The notes: generated from the letters alone by a model not told the origin. Positions 1 to 6,253 are shown, numbered from the stretch's first letter. The stretch is DNA of 8,463 bases from an uncultured Oscillospiraceae bacterium (GCA_958403605.1 CATXYA010000050.1:1-8463), one strand, 5' to 3'. Made by a program: numbers and translations.

Positions 1-622
1 AGCACACCTTGGCCAGCGCGGCCAGCGCCGCCAAGGGCGACGCCTCCCCCGTCAGCGCGCAGGCCTCCACGTCGTTGGGCGTGAACAGCGCGGCCTGGCC
101 CAGCAGCGGGCGCAGGCCGTCCAGAGTCTGCGTCTCGTCAAAGGCGGCGTCCAGGGAAAACGGCACGCCCACCGCGCGGCACACCTCCGGCAGGAAGGGG
201 AATTTTTCACAGTAGCTGGAAAAGGTGTGCACCCAGCGGACACCGCGCACCAGCGCCTCCAACTGGGCGCGGGTAAAGGCCACGCCGCGGCCCGCATAGG
301 AGGCAAAGGCACGGTCCTGCTTGGTGGAGAGCACAGCGCTCACCCAGGTGCGCGCCCCCGGCTCCCGCTGAAGGCAGGACGCATCCACGCCCGCCGCGGC
401 CAGTCCCGCGCGCACCACGTCCCCCATGGCGTCATCCCCCACGGCGGACAGATAGGCCGTGCGGCAGCCCAGCCGCGCCAGCCCGCTGGGCGTATTGGCC
501 CCGCCGCCGGCCGTCAGATACAGTTCTTCGCAATATTCCTCGGTGCCCGGGGCGGGCACCTTCGCCAGGCCCTTGAAGACTAGGTCACAGCAGCAATCGC
601 TGACGCACAGGATATCGAACAT
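1..622 (-). CDS. PfkB-family carbohydrate kinase (3' end outside window)
   Basis: This gene encodes the N-terminal 207 residues of a ribokinase/PfkB-family kinase, a cytoplasmic ATP-dependent sugar or nucleoside kinase. The PfkB signature 1 region is present at about residues 37-52 (TAGGGANTPSGLARLG), followed by the family pattern VGDDAMGD near residues 61-68 and TPNDVEACALTG at 181-192, which matches the usual 'PN..E...L.G' segment. The C-terminal catalytic motif (DTxGAGD-type) lies beyond the left edge, so substrate and activity cannot be judged. The ATG at 620-622 is preceded by GGAGG at 631-635, 8 nt upstream, inside the end of the GH4 gene, so the two are probably translationally coupled (5 nt gap). 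Residues 10-12 are three cysteines just before the conserved Asp13. By position it is the last visible gene of the allose-like operon. Ribokinase, fructokinase, phosphofructokinase or nucleoside kinase are all possible. Confidence 0.88.
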   Translation of the reverse strand, partial: MFDILCVSDCCCDLVFKGLAKVPAPGTEEYCEELYLTAGGGANTPSGLARLGCRTAYLSAVGDDAMGDVVRAGLAAAGVDASCLQREPGARTWVSAVLSTKQDRAFASYAGRGVAFTRAQLEALVRGVRWVHTFSSYCEKFPFLPEVCRAVGVPFSLDAAFDETQTLDGLRPLLGQAALFTPNDVEACALTGEASPLAALAALAKVC

Positions 623-627
623 GCACC

Positions 628-1329
628 TCACCTCCAGGTGCCGGTGTACGGCTCGTTGAGGGCGGCGTATTCCTTCACCAGCTGTTTCGCCAGCGAATAG
701 CTGCCCACCAGCGGATGCTGCATCAGCGCCATCGTCCCCAGCTCCAGCGAGCGCTCGCGCACCGCCGCCACCGTCAGCTTCTCATAGCGTTTGATGGTGC
801 GCGTCAGCAGGTATTCGTCCTCCGGCATCGTGCCGATGTTCACAGGCTTGGCGCCGTCTTTGTCCACCATGCAGGTCACCTCCACCACGTCGTCGTCCGC
901 GAGGCCGGCGATGGCGCCGCGGTTGGGCACGCACAGGGCCAGGTCGATGGGCTTGTTCTGCACCACACTCTCGATATAGTTGAACGCCACGCCCGCGTAG
1001 CCCTCGTAGATCTCCTGGCTCTCCTTGGCGGCGTCCAGCTCCGGGATGCCCAGCTCCCGCACGTCGATGACGGTGGGATGGCCCAGGCCGCCCGTCTCCA
1101 TCTGCATATAGCTGCCCTCGCGCTCGTGCATATAGCGGTGGTAGACTTCGATCATCTCTTTGGCCTGGGTGTGCACATCCAGGGCCGTCAGCTCGGCCAT
1201 CATGCGCTCATTGATGGCGTGGATGGCCTCGCCGCGCGAGGCCGGCGCCGCCAGAATGTTTGCCAGCGCCTTTTCGCGGTGATAGAAATAGTACAGATAG
1301 CCGTTGGGGATCTTGCCGATGGTGCGCAC
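628..1329 (-). CDS. GH4 glycosidase, C-terminal half (233 aa if reinitiated)
   Basis: This half holds the C-terminal GH4 domain. IPNGYLYYFYH, residues 240-250 of the joined protein, is the tyrosine-rich segment that in characterised GH4 enzymes supplies the catalytic tyrosine (Tyr241 in Thermotoga BglT, from memory). Further conserved blocks are EGYAGVAFNYIESV, VPNRGAIAGL and ALMQHPLVGSYSLAKQLVKEY. The first possible start after the TAG is a GTG at 1327-1329 with no convincing Shine-Dalgarno, and it would omit FDRDL. Independent initiation therefore looks weak, and the half is best treated as part of the interrupted gene. The stop is TGA at 628-630, inside the pfkB ribosome-binding region. 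Confidence 0.65.
   Translation of the reverse strand: MRTIGKIPNGYLYYFYHREKALANILAAPASRGEAIHAINERMMAELTALDVHTQAKEMIEVYHRYMHEREGSYMQMETGGLGHPTVIDVRELGIPELDAAKESQEIYEGYAGVAFNYIESVVQNKPIDLALCVPNRGAIAGLADDDVVEVTCMVDKDGAKPVNIGTMPEDEYLLTRTIKRYEKLTVAAVRERSLELGTMALMQHPLVGSYSLAKQLVKEYAALNEPYTGTWR
631..635 (-). promoter_or_regulatory. pfkB ribosome binding site inside the GH4 3' end
   Basis: GGAGG on the minus strand lies 8 nt before the pfkB ATG and within the last codons of the GH4 frame, whose TGA (628-630) sits in the spacer. Ribosomes ending GH4 translation would cover this site, so early termination at the internal TAG could change pfkB expression. Confidence 0.65.
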
Positions 1330-1344
1330 GAGGTCCCGGTCAAA

Positions 1345-1347
1345 CTA
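1345..1347 (-). other. In-frame TAG codon within the GH4 gene
   Basis: Codon 228 of the joined GH4 frame reads TAG on the minus strand (cta on the plus strand). The flanking peptide is EDFHQFA before and FDRDLVRTIGK after, with both sides matching the family. The other stop codons that can be checked here (GH4 end, nucleoside hydrolase, rpiB, alsK, alsE, lacI, GH13) are all TGA. Confidence 0.9.
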
Positions 1348-2028
1348 GGCGAACTGGTGGAAGTCCTCCACAAAGCTCTCTTTTTGCAGCAGCTGCGGCA
1401 GGATATCGTGCCCGCCGATCTCCACCCGGTCCGCCCAGGAGAGGTGGTTCAGGCCGTACACCCGCACGTACATCTCCCCCGCGCCCACGCGCAGGGCTTT
1501 TGAAAGGTCCATCTTGATGCCCGTGGCGTTGTCGCAGATGCCGATGACCTCATAGCCCGCGTCGTGCATCGCCTGCGTGACGAGGCCGGAGGGGTTGGTG
1601 AAGTTGAAGGTGATGGCCCCGGGCTTGGCGTACTCCTGGATGGCCTTACAGATCTCCAGCATGGCCGGGATGGAGCGCGTGGCATAGGAATAGCCGCCCG
1701 CGCCCGTGGTCTCCTGGCCGATGATGCCGTGGCGCAGGGCGATGCGCTCGTCCTGGCAGCGCAGCGCGTCCTTGCCCGCGCGAATGGTCGTCACCACGAA
1801 ATCGGCGTCTTTCACCGCCGTTTTCAAGTCGCCGGTCAATTCGACGCGCAGCTTGGCGTCGCTGTGCTCGGCCAGGTACACCGCAAAGCCGCCGAAAATC
1901 TCCAGCTTCACCGGGTCGTTGTCCATCACCGCCAGCTCCGTGATCTGCAGCCGCTCACAGAATTTTAACAGGGACTCCACAAAGTAAAAGGTGCGGACAC
2001 TGCCGCCGCCGATCAACGCAAGTTTCAT
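1345..2028 (-). CDS. GH4 glycosidase, N-terminal half (227 aa)
   Basis: This open half carries the nucleotide- and metal-binding part of a family 4 glycosidase. Residues 5-11 (LIGGGSV) form the Rossmann glycine motif for NAD. GQETTGAGG at 104-112 and NFTNPSG at 142-148 are typical GH4 segments. ICDNATG at 164-170 and GLNHLSW at 192-198 contain Cys165 and His195, the expected metal ligands. GLNHL.W is seen in the 6-phospho-beta-glucosidase branch and not in alpha-galactosidases. If translation stops at the TAG, the product ends at EDFHQFA and lacks the tyrosine-rich segment and the whole C-terminal domain, so it should be inactive as a glycosidase. Confidence 0.8.
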   Translation of the reverse strand: MKLALIGGGSVRTFYFVESLLKFCERLQITELAVMDNDPVKLEIFGGFAVYLAEHSDAKLRVELTGDLKTAVKDADFVVTTIRAGKDALRCQDERIALRHGIIGQETTGAGGYSYATRSIPAMLEICKAIQEYAKPGAITFNFTNPSGLVTQAMHDAGYEVIGICDNATGIKMDLSKALRVGAGEMYVRVYGLNHLSWADRVEIGGHDILPQLLQKESFVEDFHQFA

Positions 2029-2076
2029 AAGACGGTCCTCTCTTTCTCTTTCAGCACAACAGAAGTTTCGGCACGT

Positions 2077-2940
2077 TCAGCCGTCCATCAGCTTTTCCGT
2101 GATCCAGCGGCGGAATGCGGGCTGGTCGGCCACCGCCGCGCGCACATTGCCCGCCGCGTCCGGCCCATAATCCACCAGCGTCCCCCGCGTCAGGCGGCCC
2201 TGCGTCTCCACCGCGATGCGGCGGCGCTCAAAGGTGAACAGCTCCGGCGCGGCCAGCATCGCCAGCGCCATGGGGTCGTGCATCATGGGCAAAAAGCCGA
2301 ATTTCTGCGTGAAGGCATCCATCATGCCCCGCAAAAAATCGCGGAATGCCGTGCCGGTGAAGGCGTCCACCTCCGCCTGGGAAAATTGGCATTGGCTCGT
2401 GATCTCAAACGGCACCAGCGTGATGTCCAGCCCCGCGCCCAGCACCAGAGCCGCGGCCTCGGGGTCGCACAGGATGTTCCATTCGGGCTGCGCGCTTGTC
2501 AGCCGCCCGCCCATCAGGTACAGCTTGCAGCCGGCCAGCGCCTGCGGCTCTTTCAGCAGCGCCAGCGCCAGATTCGTCAGTGGGCCGATGGCCAAAATAG
2601 AAAGCCCCGGCGTCTGCCGTGCCTTCTGCAAAATCAGGTCGCTGCCGTGCAGCGGGCTGAGCGCGCAGGGCTGTGCGGGCGCGATCCCCGTATCGTGGAT
2701 ATGCCGCTCGTCCCACGCCCCCGCCAGGGGCGCGCCACAGCCCGCGGCCACGGGCACGTCCCCCGCGCCGCAGCGCCGCAGGATGTCACACGTCACCTGG
2801 GCGCGCCACTGGGGCCGCAGATAGCAGGTGGACACGCCCACCACCGCCACGTTTGGGCAGCGCAGTGCGGCTGTTAGCGCCAGCGCGTCATCTACGTCTC
2901 CGCCCATATCCGTGTCGATCAGCAGTTTGATCTGTTCCAT
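2077..2940 (-). CDS. Nucleoside hydrolase (inosine-uridine preferring family)
   Basis: The gene encodes a 287-residue cytoplasmic N-ribohydrolase of the IunH/RihABC family, which cleaves the N-glycosidic bond of nucleosides to a free base plus ribose using a Ca ion. The N-terminal calcium motif is DTDMGGDVDD at residues 9-18, the DTDxGxDxDD variant. AIGPLTNLALAL lies at 117-128, EWNILCDPEAA at 153-163, and MHDPMALAML at 220-229 includes the family His-Asp pair. Length is slightly below the usual 300-315. The ATG at 2938-2940 is chosen because AGAGGGG sits 8 nt upstream (2949-2955) and the conserved domain begins at once; the alternative TTG at 2982 has no such site and adds only basic residues. 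It follows rpiB after 45 nt. Its presence links the operon to ribosides or other N-glycosides; the true substrate is unknown. Confidence 0.9.
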   Translation of the reverse strand: MEQIKLLIDTDMGGDVDDALALTAALRCPNVAVVGVSTCYLRPQWRAQVTCDILRRCGAGDVPVAAGCGAPLAGAWDERHIHDTGIAPAQPCALSPLHGSDLILQKARQTPGLSILAIGPLTNLALALLKEPQALAGCKLYLMGGRLTSAQPEWNILCDPEAAALVLGAGLDITLVPFEITSQCQFSQAEVDAFTGTAFRDFLRGMMDAFTQKFGFLPMMHDPMALAMLAAPELFTFERRRIAVETQGRLTRGTLVDYGPDAAGNVRAAVADQPAFRRWITEKLMDG

Positions 2941-2948
2941 TTTTTCAG

Positions 2949-2955
2949 CCCCTCT
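2949..2955 (-). promoter_or_regulatory. Ribosome binding site fixing the nucleoside hydrolase start
   Basis: AGAGGGG on the minus strand, 8 nt before the ATG at 2940. It selects a start directly ahead of the DTD calcium motif over the TTG at 2982. Confidence 0.7.
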
Positions 2956-2985
2956 TCCGGCGCGCCGCGCCGCTTTTTGCAAGCA

Positions 2986-3450
2986 TCACCGCTCTGGTTC
3001 CCCGCCGATGGCCTGCCGTTCCTCCAGCTCGGCCAGCTGTTCCACCCGGCGCTGGTGGCGGCCGCCCTCAAAGGGCGTCTCCAGCCAGACGGAGGCGATC
3101 ATGCGCGCCAGGTCGTCCCCCACCACGCGGGCGCCCATGGCCAGTATATTGGTATTGTTGTGCTGCCGCGACAGCTTGGCCGAATAGGGCTCGCTGCACA
3201 CCACGCAGCGGATGCCGCGAATCTTGTTGGCCGCCAGCGAAATGCCGATGCCCGTGCCGCAGATGACGATGCCGCGGTCACATTCGCCGCTGGCCACAGC
3301 CTGCGCCGCTGCCGCGCCGTACACGGGATAATCGCAGCGCTCCGTTGTATAAGCGCCGAAGTCCCGGTAGGCGAGGCCCTTTTCGTCCAAAAGCTCCATG
3401 ACCACTTTTTTGAGGGCGAGGCCCACGTGGTCGCTTGCCAATGCGATCAT
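2986..3450 (-). CDS. rpiB: RpiB/LacAB-family sugar-phosphate isomerase (ribose-5-P / allose-6-P)
   Basis: A 154-residue protein of the RpiB family, of normal length, catalysing aldose-ketose isomerisation of a phosphorylated sugar. ASDHVG at residues 5-10 is the substrate-binding start, and CGTGIGIS at 64-71 contains the proposed catalytic Cys64. The run SEPYSAKLSRQHN at about 86-98 contains the expected His97, and ends with TNILAMGARVVG and EGGRHQRRVE. From memory these stretches are very close to E. coli RpiB/AlsI, which acts on both ribose-5-P and allose-6-P. The ATG at 3448-3450 overlaps the alsK TGA by 4 nt (ATGA), a strong sign of translational coupling. An open frame continues upstream to 3930, but that extension only shadows the kinase gene. 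In this setting the likely reaction is allose-6-P to allulose-6-P, with ribose-5-P to ribulose-5-P as the alternative. Confidence 0.92.
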   Translation of the reverse strand: MIALASDHVGLALKKVVMELLDEKGLAYRDFGAYTTERCDYPVYGAAAAQAVASGECDRGIVICGTGIGISLAANKIRGIRCVVCSEPYSAKLSRQHNNTNILAMGARVVGDDLARMIASVWLETPFEGGRHQRRVEQLAELEERQAIGGEPER

Positions 3451-4376
3451 GCTACCACCACTTCCTTTTTCATTTGTTGAAACGCGTACATGCCCGCGCC
3501 GATGACGCCGCTCTCCTGGCTTTGCGAGGAGAGGATGATCTGCAGCTCGTCGCACGGCAGCGGCTTGCGGGTGTGCTGCTTGATGTAGTGCAGCAGCAGC
3601 TCCACGGGGAAGCCGTGCATCTGCAGCACGCCGCCGCCCAGGATCACGTAATCGGGGTCGAACAGGTTGATCTCGCCCGCCACCGGCACCGAAAGGCCCT
3701 CCACATAATGGCGCAGGATGTCGCTGTCGGCGTATTTGTCGAACAGCTCGCTGATCTTGTCGCCGGGGAAATGCCGGGCCTGCAGCTCCTCCAGGTATTT
3801 GCCGGAGGCGATGGTCTCCATGCAGCCCACGTTGCCGCAGCCGCAGGGGCGGGTGCCGCCGAAAATGGGGACGTGCCCCAGCTCCCCGGCCACGCCATTT
3901 TTGCCGTTGAGGAATTCCCCCTTGATCCACAGCGAGTTGCCCAGCCCGGTGCCGATGTAGCAGCCGATGACGATCTCGGCCTGCTGCAGCCCGTGGACGT
4001 ACATGTCGTTGAGCATCAGCAGGTTCACGTCGCGGTTGATGTAGACGGGCACGCCCAGCTCCCGCTGCAAAAGTTCCACCACGTCCAGGTTGTCGAAGCC
4101 CGGCAGATTGGGCGTGGAGTACAGGCGCGTTTTCTCCTTGTTGAGCGTGGAGGGAAACCCAATGGACACGGCCCGCGGCAGCGCCCCGCCCAAATGTGTG
4201 CCGCAGTATTCCCGCACGTAGGCGGCCAAGGCCCGCAGCTCCCCATGCGGCTGCTCAAACAGGCGCACACTGGACGCCATCTCGAAGCCCCGCAGGGTGA
4301 AGTCCGGCGCGATCATGCCCGCGCGGATGTTGGTGCCGCCGATGTCCAGGCCCAACACAAAATCATTCATTTTCAT
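3447..4376 (-). CDS. alsK: ROK-family sugar kinase, D-allose kinase-like
   Basis: A 309-residue cytoplasmic ROK kinase, the same length as E. coli AlsK as I recall it, transferring phosphate from ATP to the 6-OH of a hexose. The phosphate-binding motif DIGGTN is at residues 11-16, the catalytic Asp116 is in NRDVNL, and IGTGLG at 141-146 is the second ATP loop. The ROK signature spans 161-187, with His168 (GELGH) and the zinc cysteines 178, 180 and 185 (CGCGNVGC). INLFDPDYVILGGGV at 236-250 closes the fold. STPNLP, RDVNL, GVAGELGH and INLFDPD..ILGGGV match recalled AlsK segments better than glucokinase or NagK. The start at ATG 4374-4376 is preferred (GTGGGG 9 nt upstream); a GTG at 4391 and an ATG at 4370 are alternatives. 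It starts 35 nt after alsE and overlaps rpiB by 4 nt. Allose specificity is inferred from context. Confidence 0.85.
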   Translation of the reverse strand: MKMNDFVLGLDIGGTNIRAGMIAPDFTLRGFEMASSVRLFEQPHGELRALAAYVREYCGTHLGGALPRAVSIGFPSTLNKEKTRLYSTPNLPGFDNLDVVELLQRELGVPVYINRDVNLLMLNDMYVHGLQQAEIVIGCYIGTGLGNSLWIKGEFLNGKNGVAGELGHVPIFGGTRPCGCGNVGCMETIASGKYLEELQARHFPGDKISELFDKYADSDILRHYVEGLSVPVAGEINLFDPDYVILGGGVLQMHGFPVELLLHYIKQHTRKPLPCDELQIILSSQSQESGVIGAGMYAFQQMKKEVVVA

Positions 4377-4411
4377 TTCAATCAGCCCCACTCGTTGTGA
4401 TGACGGGTCTC

Positions 4412-5092
4412 TCAGCCGGTACAGGCCAGCGCCTCCTGCTGTTGGGCGCGCATGATGCGCACCGCACGCTCCAGGTCCGGGTCCAGGCCAAACAGGCCCG
4501 AGCCCATCACCAGCATCTCCGCCCCCGCCTGCGCATAGGTGCGGTAAGTCGTCTTGTTGCAGCAGCCGTCGATCTGGATCTCATAGCGCAGCCCGTTCTC
4601 CCGCTTGAACGCCGCCGCCTGCCGCAGCTTTTCCACCGCCTGCGGCACCATGGGCTGCCCGGCGTAGCCCACGTCCACGGTCATCAGCGTCAGGCGGTCC
4701 ACCTCGTCGATATAGGGGCGGATAAATTCAAAGGGGGTGGCGGGGTTGAGCACGATGCCCACCTGGCAGCCCGCCGTGCGCACCTCCCGCATCAGGCGGA
4801 AGGCCGCGGTGTTGATGGTCTCGGCGTGCAGGGCGATCATCGCCGCGCCCGCCTCGGCAAAGCGGCCGATCCAATCCCCGGGCCGCTCGGTCATCAGGTG
4901 CACCTCCACGGGCCGTTTGGCCGCCTTGCACACCGCCTTCACCACGTCCGGGGACAGCGTCAGGTTGGGGCAGAAGTGCCCGTCCATCACGTCGGCGTGG
5001 TGCCAGTCCATCCATTCGTCCAAGATCGCCAGCTGCCGCCCGATGTGCAGCATGTCGACGCACATCAGCGAATCAGAAAGTAAAAAGCCCAT
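4412..5092 (-). CDS. alsE: D-allulose-6-phosphate 3-epimerase (ribulose-phosphate 3-epimerase family)
   Basis: A 226-residue TIM-barrel epimerase that inverts C3 of a ketose phosphate, here probably allulose-6-P to fructose-6-P. The metal and catalytic residues of the family are visible: His32 and Asp34 in HHADVMDGHF, His65 in VHLM, and Asp175 in QIDGCCN. MTVDVGYAGQP at 137-147 is the flexible-loop segment and MGSGLF at 196-201 the phosphate-binding end. SLMCVDML, DGHF.PNLTLSP, ETIN..AFRL and YEI..DG.CN agree with recalled E. coli AlsE and distinguish it from housekeeping Rpe (which has DVMDG.FVPN but lacks the ETIN block). The ATG at 5090-5092 has GGGAGGA 6 nt upstream (5099-5105). It is the first gene of the operon and starts 44 nt after the operator at 5136-5151. 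Ribulose-5-P epimerase activity remains possible. Confidence 0.88.
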   Translation of the reverse strand: MGFLLSDSLMCVDMLHIGRQLAILDEWMDWHHADVMDGHFCPNLTLSPDVVKAVCKAAKRPVEVHLMTERPGDWIGRFAEAGAAMIALHAETINTAAFRLMREVRTAGCQVGIVLNPATPFEFIRPYIDEVDRLTLMTVDVGYAGQPMVPQAVEKLRQAAAFKRENGLRYEIQIDGCCNKTTYRTYAQAGAEMLVMGSGLFGLDPDLERAVRIMRAQQQEALACTG

Positions 5093-5135
5093 CGTTTTTC
5101 CTCCCTCAGTTGCCGCGCTCTTCCCCTTCCGGGTA

Positions 5136-5151
5136 GAGAAATCGTTTACTC
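5136..5151. promoter_or_regulatory. Putative LacI-type operator ahead of the alsE operon
   Basis: The plus strand reads GAGAAATCGTTTACTC, an imperfect inverted repeat centred on CG (6 of 8 arm positions pair symmetrically). Its better half, CGTTTACTCAA (5143-5153), is the exact reverse complement of TTGAGTAAACG at 6252-6262 ahead of lacI. It lies between the lacI terminator and the alsE ribosome binding site, where a repressor would block the operon promoter. I could not identify convincing -35 and -10 boxes for that promoter. Confidence 0.68.
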
Positions 5152-5159
5152 AACGCCCC

Positions 5160-5188
5160 AAAAAAGAGACGACCAGCCAAGATCGTCT
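5160..5188 (-). terminator. Rho-independent terminator after lacI
   Basis: The minus strand forms an 8-bp stem (AGACGATC pairing with GGTCGTCT, one G-U pair) around a 6-nt loop, followed after one C by six T residues. It begins 24 nt after the lacI TGA. It separates the repressor transcript from the alsE operon, which then needs its own promoter near the operator at 5136-5151. Confidence 0.78.
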
Positions 5189-5212
5189 GCTTTTGTTGCT
5201 CTTTGCCGCCCG

Positions 5213-6217
5213 TCAGGTGGTCTTGCGGCTCACCAGCGAAACGCCGATCTGGATGCGCTGCGCCTTGACGGGTTCGCCGTTGATCAGCCGCAGGATCTCC
5301 TCCGCCGCCGTCCGGCCCAGCACGTCTGTCTGCTGGTGGATGGTCGTCAGGGGCTTGGCGATGAGGCCCGCCACCGAGATATCGTCGAACCCCACCACCT
5401 TCACCTGCTCCGGCACACGCAGGCCCCGGCCCTCCAGGGCGGCCATGGCGCCCAGCGCCAGCCAGTCGCTGGCGCAGAAGATGCCGTCAAACTCCTCGCC
5501 GCTGTCCAGCAGTTGCTCCACCGCGCGGCGCGCCTCATGGAACGAGATCTCCTTCACCCGCAGGTGCAGGTTTTCCGGTGCCTCCAGCCCGGCCAGCATC
5601 AGCTGGTCGCGGTAGCCGCTGTAGCGGAAGCTGTACGAGGAGATCACCTTGGAGGAATCGATAAAGGCGATGCGCCGGCAGCCCTTCTGCACCAACTCCT
5701 GCACCGCCAGCCTGGCGCCGCCGTAGTTGTCGGATTCCACCACCAGCGCCTCCCGGTTTTCCACCTCCGGCGCGCGGTCGATGTAAATGGCGGGCAGGTT
5801 CTGCAGCCCGTTTTCCACGGTGCGCGTGTTGCCCGAAACAAAGATCAGCCCCGCCAGATTGACGGCGCCCAGCATGCTGATATACTGCTGCTCCACCATC
5901 TCGTCCTCGCCCGTGTTGCACACGAAGGTCATGTAGCCCTCCGTGCGCAGCCCGTTCTGGATCTCCTGGATGATCTGGGCAAAAAATTCATTGGTAATAT
6001 CCGGCACGATGATGCCCACAAAATTGGAGCGGCGGGTCTTCAGCCCCTTGGCCGCCATGTTGGGGGTATAGTTGTACTTTTCGATGATGGCGCGCACCTT
6101 CCGCTCGGTTTCCGCGGAATAGCGCCCATTTTGGTTGATGATCCGGGAAACGGTCGCTACGGAGACACCTGCCATCTTGGAAATGTCACTCATTGAGATC
6201 GTCTTATTCGTATCCAT
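5213..6217 (-). CDS. LacI/GalR-family transcriptional repressor
   Basis: A 334-residue sugar-responsive DNA-binding repressor of standard LacI length. The N-terminal helix-turn-helix occupies about residues 7-29 (MSDISKMAGVSVATVSRIIN), the hinge helix with Leu59 follows at 53-64, and from residue 66 a periplasmic-binding-protein-like effector domain begins (FVGIIVPDITNEFFAQI). GFDDI at 276-280 and the TTIHQ segment near 291-295 are family landmarks. The ATG at 6215-6217 is selected because AAAGGAG lies exactly 7 nt upstream; an in-frame ATG at 6247 has no good site and overlaps the 5' leader. The gene has its own promoter and a terminator after its stop, so it is a separate unit from the sugar operon. 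Matching operators at its own start site and ahead of alsE argue that it represses both. The effector is likely a pathway sugar or sugar phosphate, which cannot be read from sequence. Confidence 0.93.
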   Translation of the reverse strand: MDTNKTISMSDISKMAGVSVATVSRIINQNGRYSAETERKVRAIIEKYNYTPNMAAKGLKTRRSNFVGIIVPDITNEFFAQIIQEIQNGLRTEGYMTFVCNTGEDEMVEQQYISMLGAVNLAGLIFVSGNTRTVENGLQNLPAIYIDRAPEVENREALVVESDNYGGARLAVQELVQKGCRRIAFIDSSKVISSYSFRYSGYRDQLMLAGLEAPENLHLRVKEISFHEARRAVEQLLDSGEEFDGIFCASDWLALGAMAALEGRGLRVPEQVKVVGFDDISVAGLIAKPLTTIHQQTDVLGRTAAEEILRLINGEPVKAQRIQIGVSLVSRKTT

Positions 6218-6224
6218 CTTCCGG

Positions 6225-6231
6225 CTCCTTT
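6225..6231 (-). promoter_or_regulatory. Ribosome binding site fixing the lacI start
   Basis: AAAGGAG on the minus strand, 7 nt before the ATG at 6217, gives this start clear preference over the upstream in-frame ATG at 6247. Confidence 0.8.
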
Positions 6232-6253
6232 GGCATTGTGCAAACATCCTGTT

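Larger units (their letters stand above)
628..2028 (-). pseudogene. GH4 NAD-dependent glycosidase, interrupted by in-frame TAG
   Basis: Read through one TAG codon at 1345-1347, this is a single 466-residue family 4 glycosidase (6-phospho-beta-glucosidase/LicH-like), close to the usual length of about 420-470 residues. Both halves are in the same frame and no base is missing. Family motifs run uninterrupted on both sides of the TAG, so the break is one nonsense codon and not a fusion or frameshift. GH4 enzymes hydrolyse glycosides, often 6-phosphorylated ones, by NAD-dependent oxidation at C3 followed by elimination; they need a divalent metal. The ATG at 2026-2028 has AGAGAGG at 2037-2043, 8 nt upstream. 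It lies 48 nt after the nucleoside hydrolase gene and 5 nt before pfkB. It may be a fresh pseudogene, a sequencing error, or a readthrough gene; the sequence alone cannot decide. Confidence 0.75.

Noticed and set aside
1345..1347. TAG as a pyrrolysine codon.
   Set aside because: GH4 enzymes have no known pyrrolysine site, and no pyl genes or methylamine methyltransferases are seen here; simple nonsense mutation or error is more likely.
715..1503. Long plus-strand open frame opposite the GH4 gene (similar ones at 3435-4400, 4397-5083 and 5336-6196).
   Set aside because: They are antisense shadows of GC-rich codons on the minus strand, with His/Arg/Ala/Gln-biased translations, no family motifs and no ribosome binding sites.
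3451..3930. Upstream extension of the rpiB frame that would give a 314-residue protein.
   Set aside because: The extension lies wholly inside alsK in another frame, with Arg/Pro/Ala-rich noise; the RpiB domain begins exactly at the ATG at 3450 that overlaps the alsK stop.
5136..5151. Operators as CcpA cre sites.
   Set aside because: The core TAAACG is shared with cre, but the outer bases are GAG..CTC with the TG/CA of cre missing at the right spacing, and the pairing with the local LacI gene explains them better. Catabolite control is not excluded.
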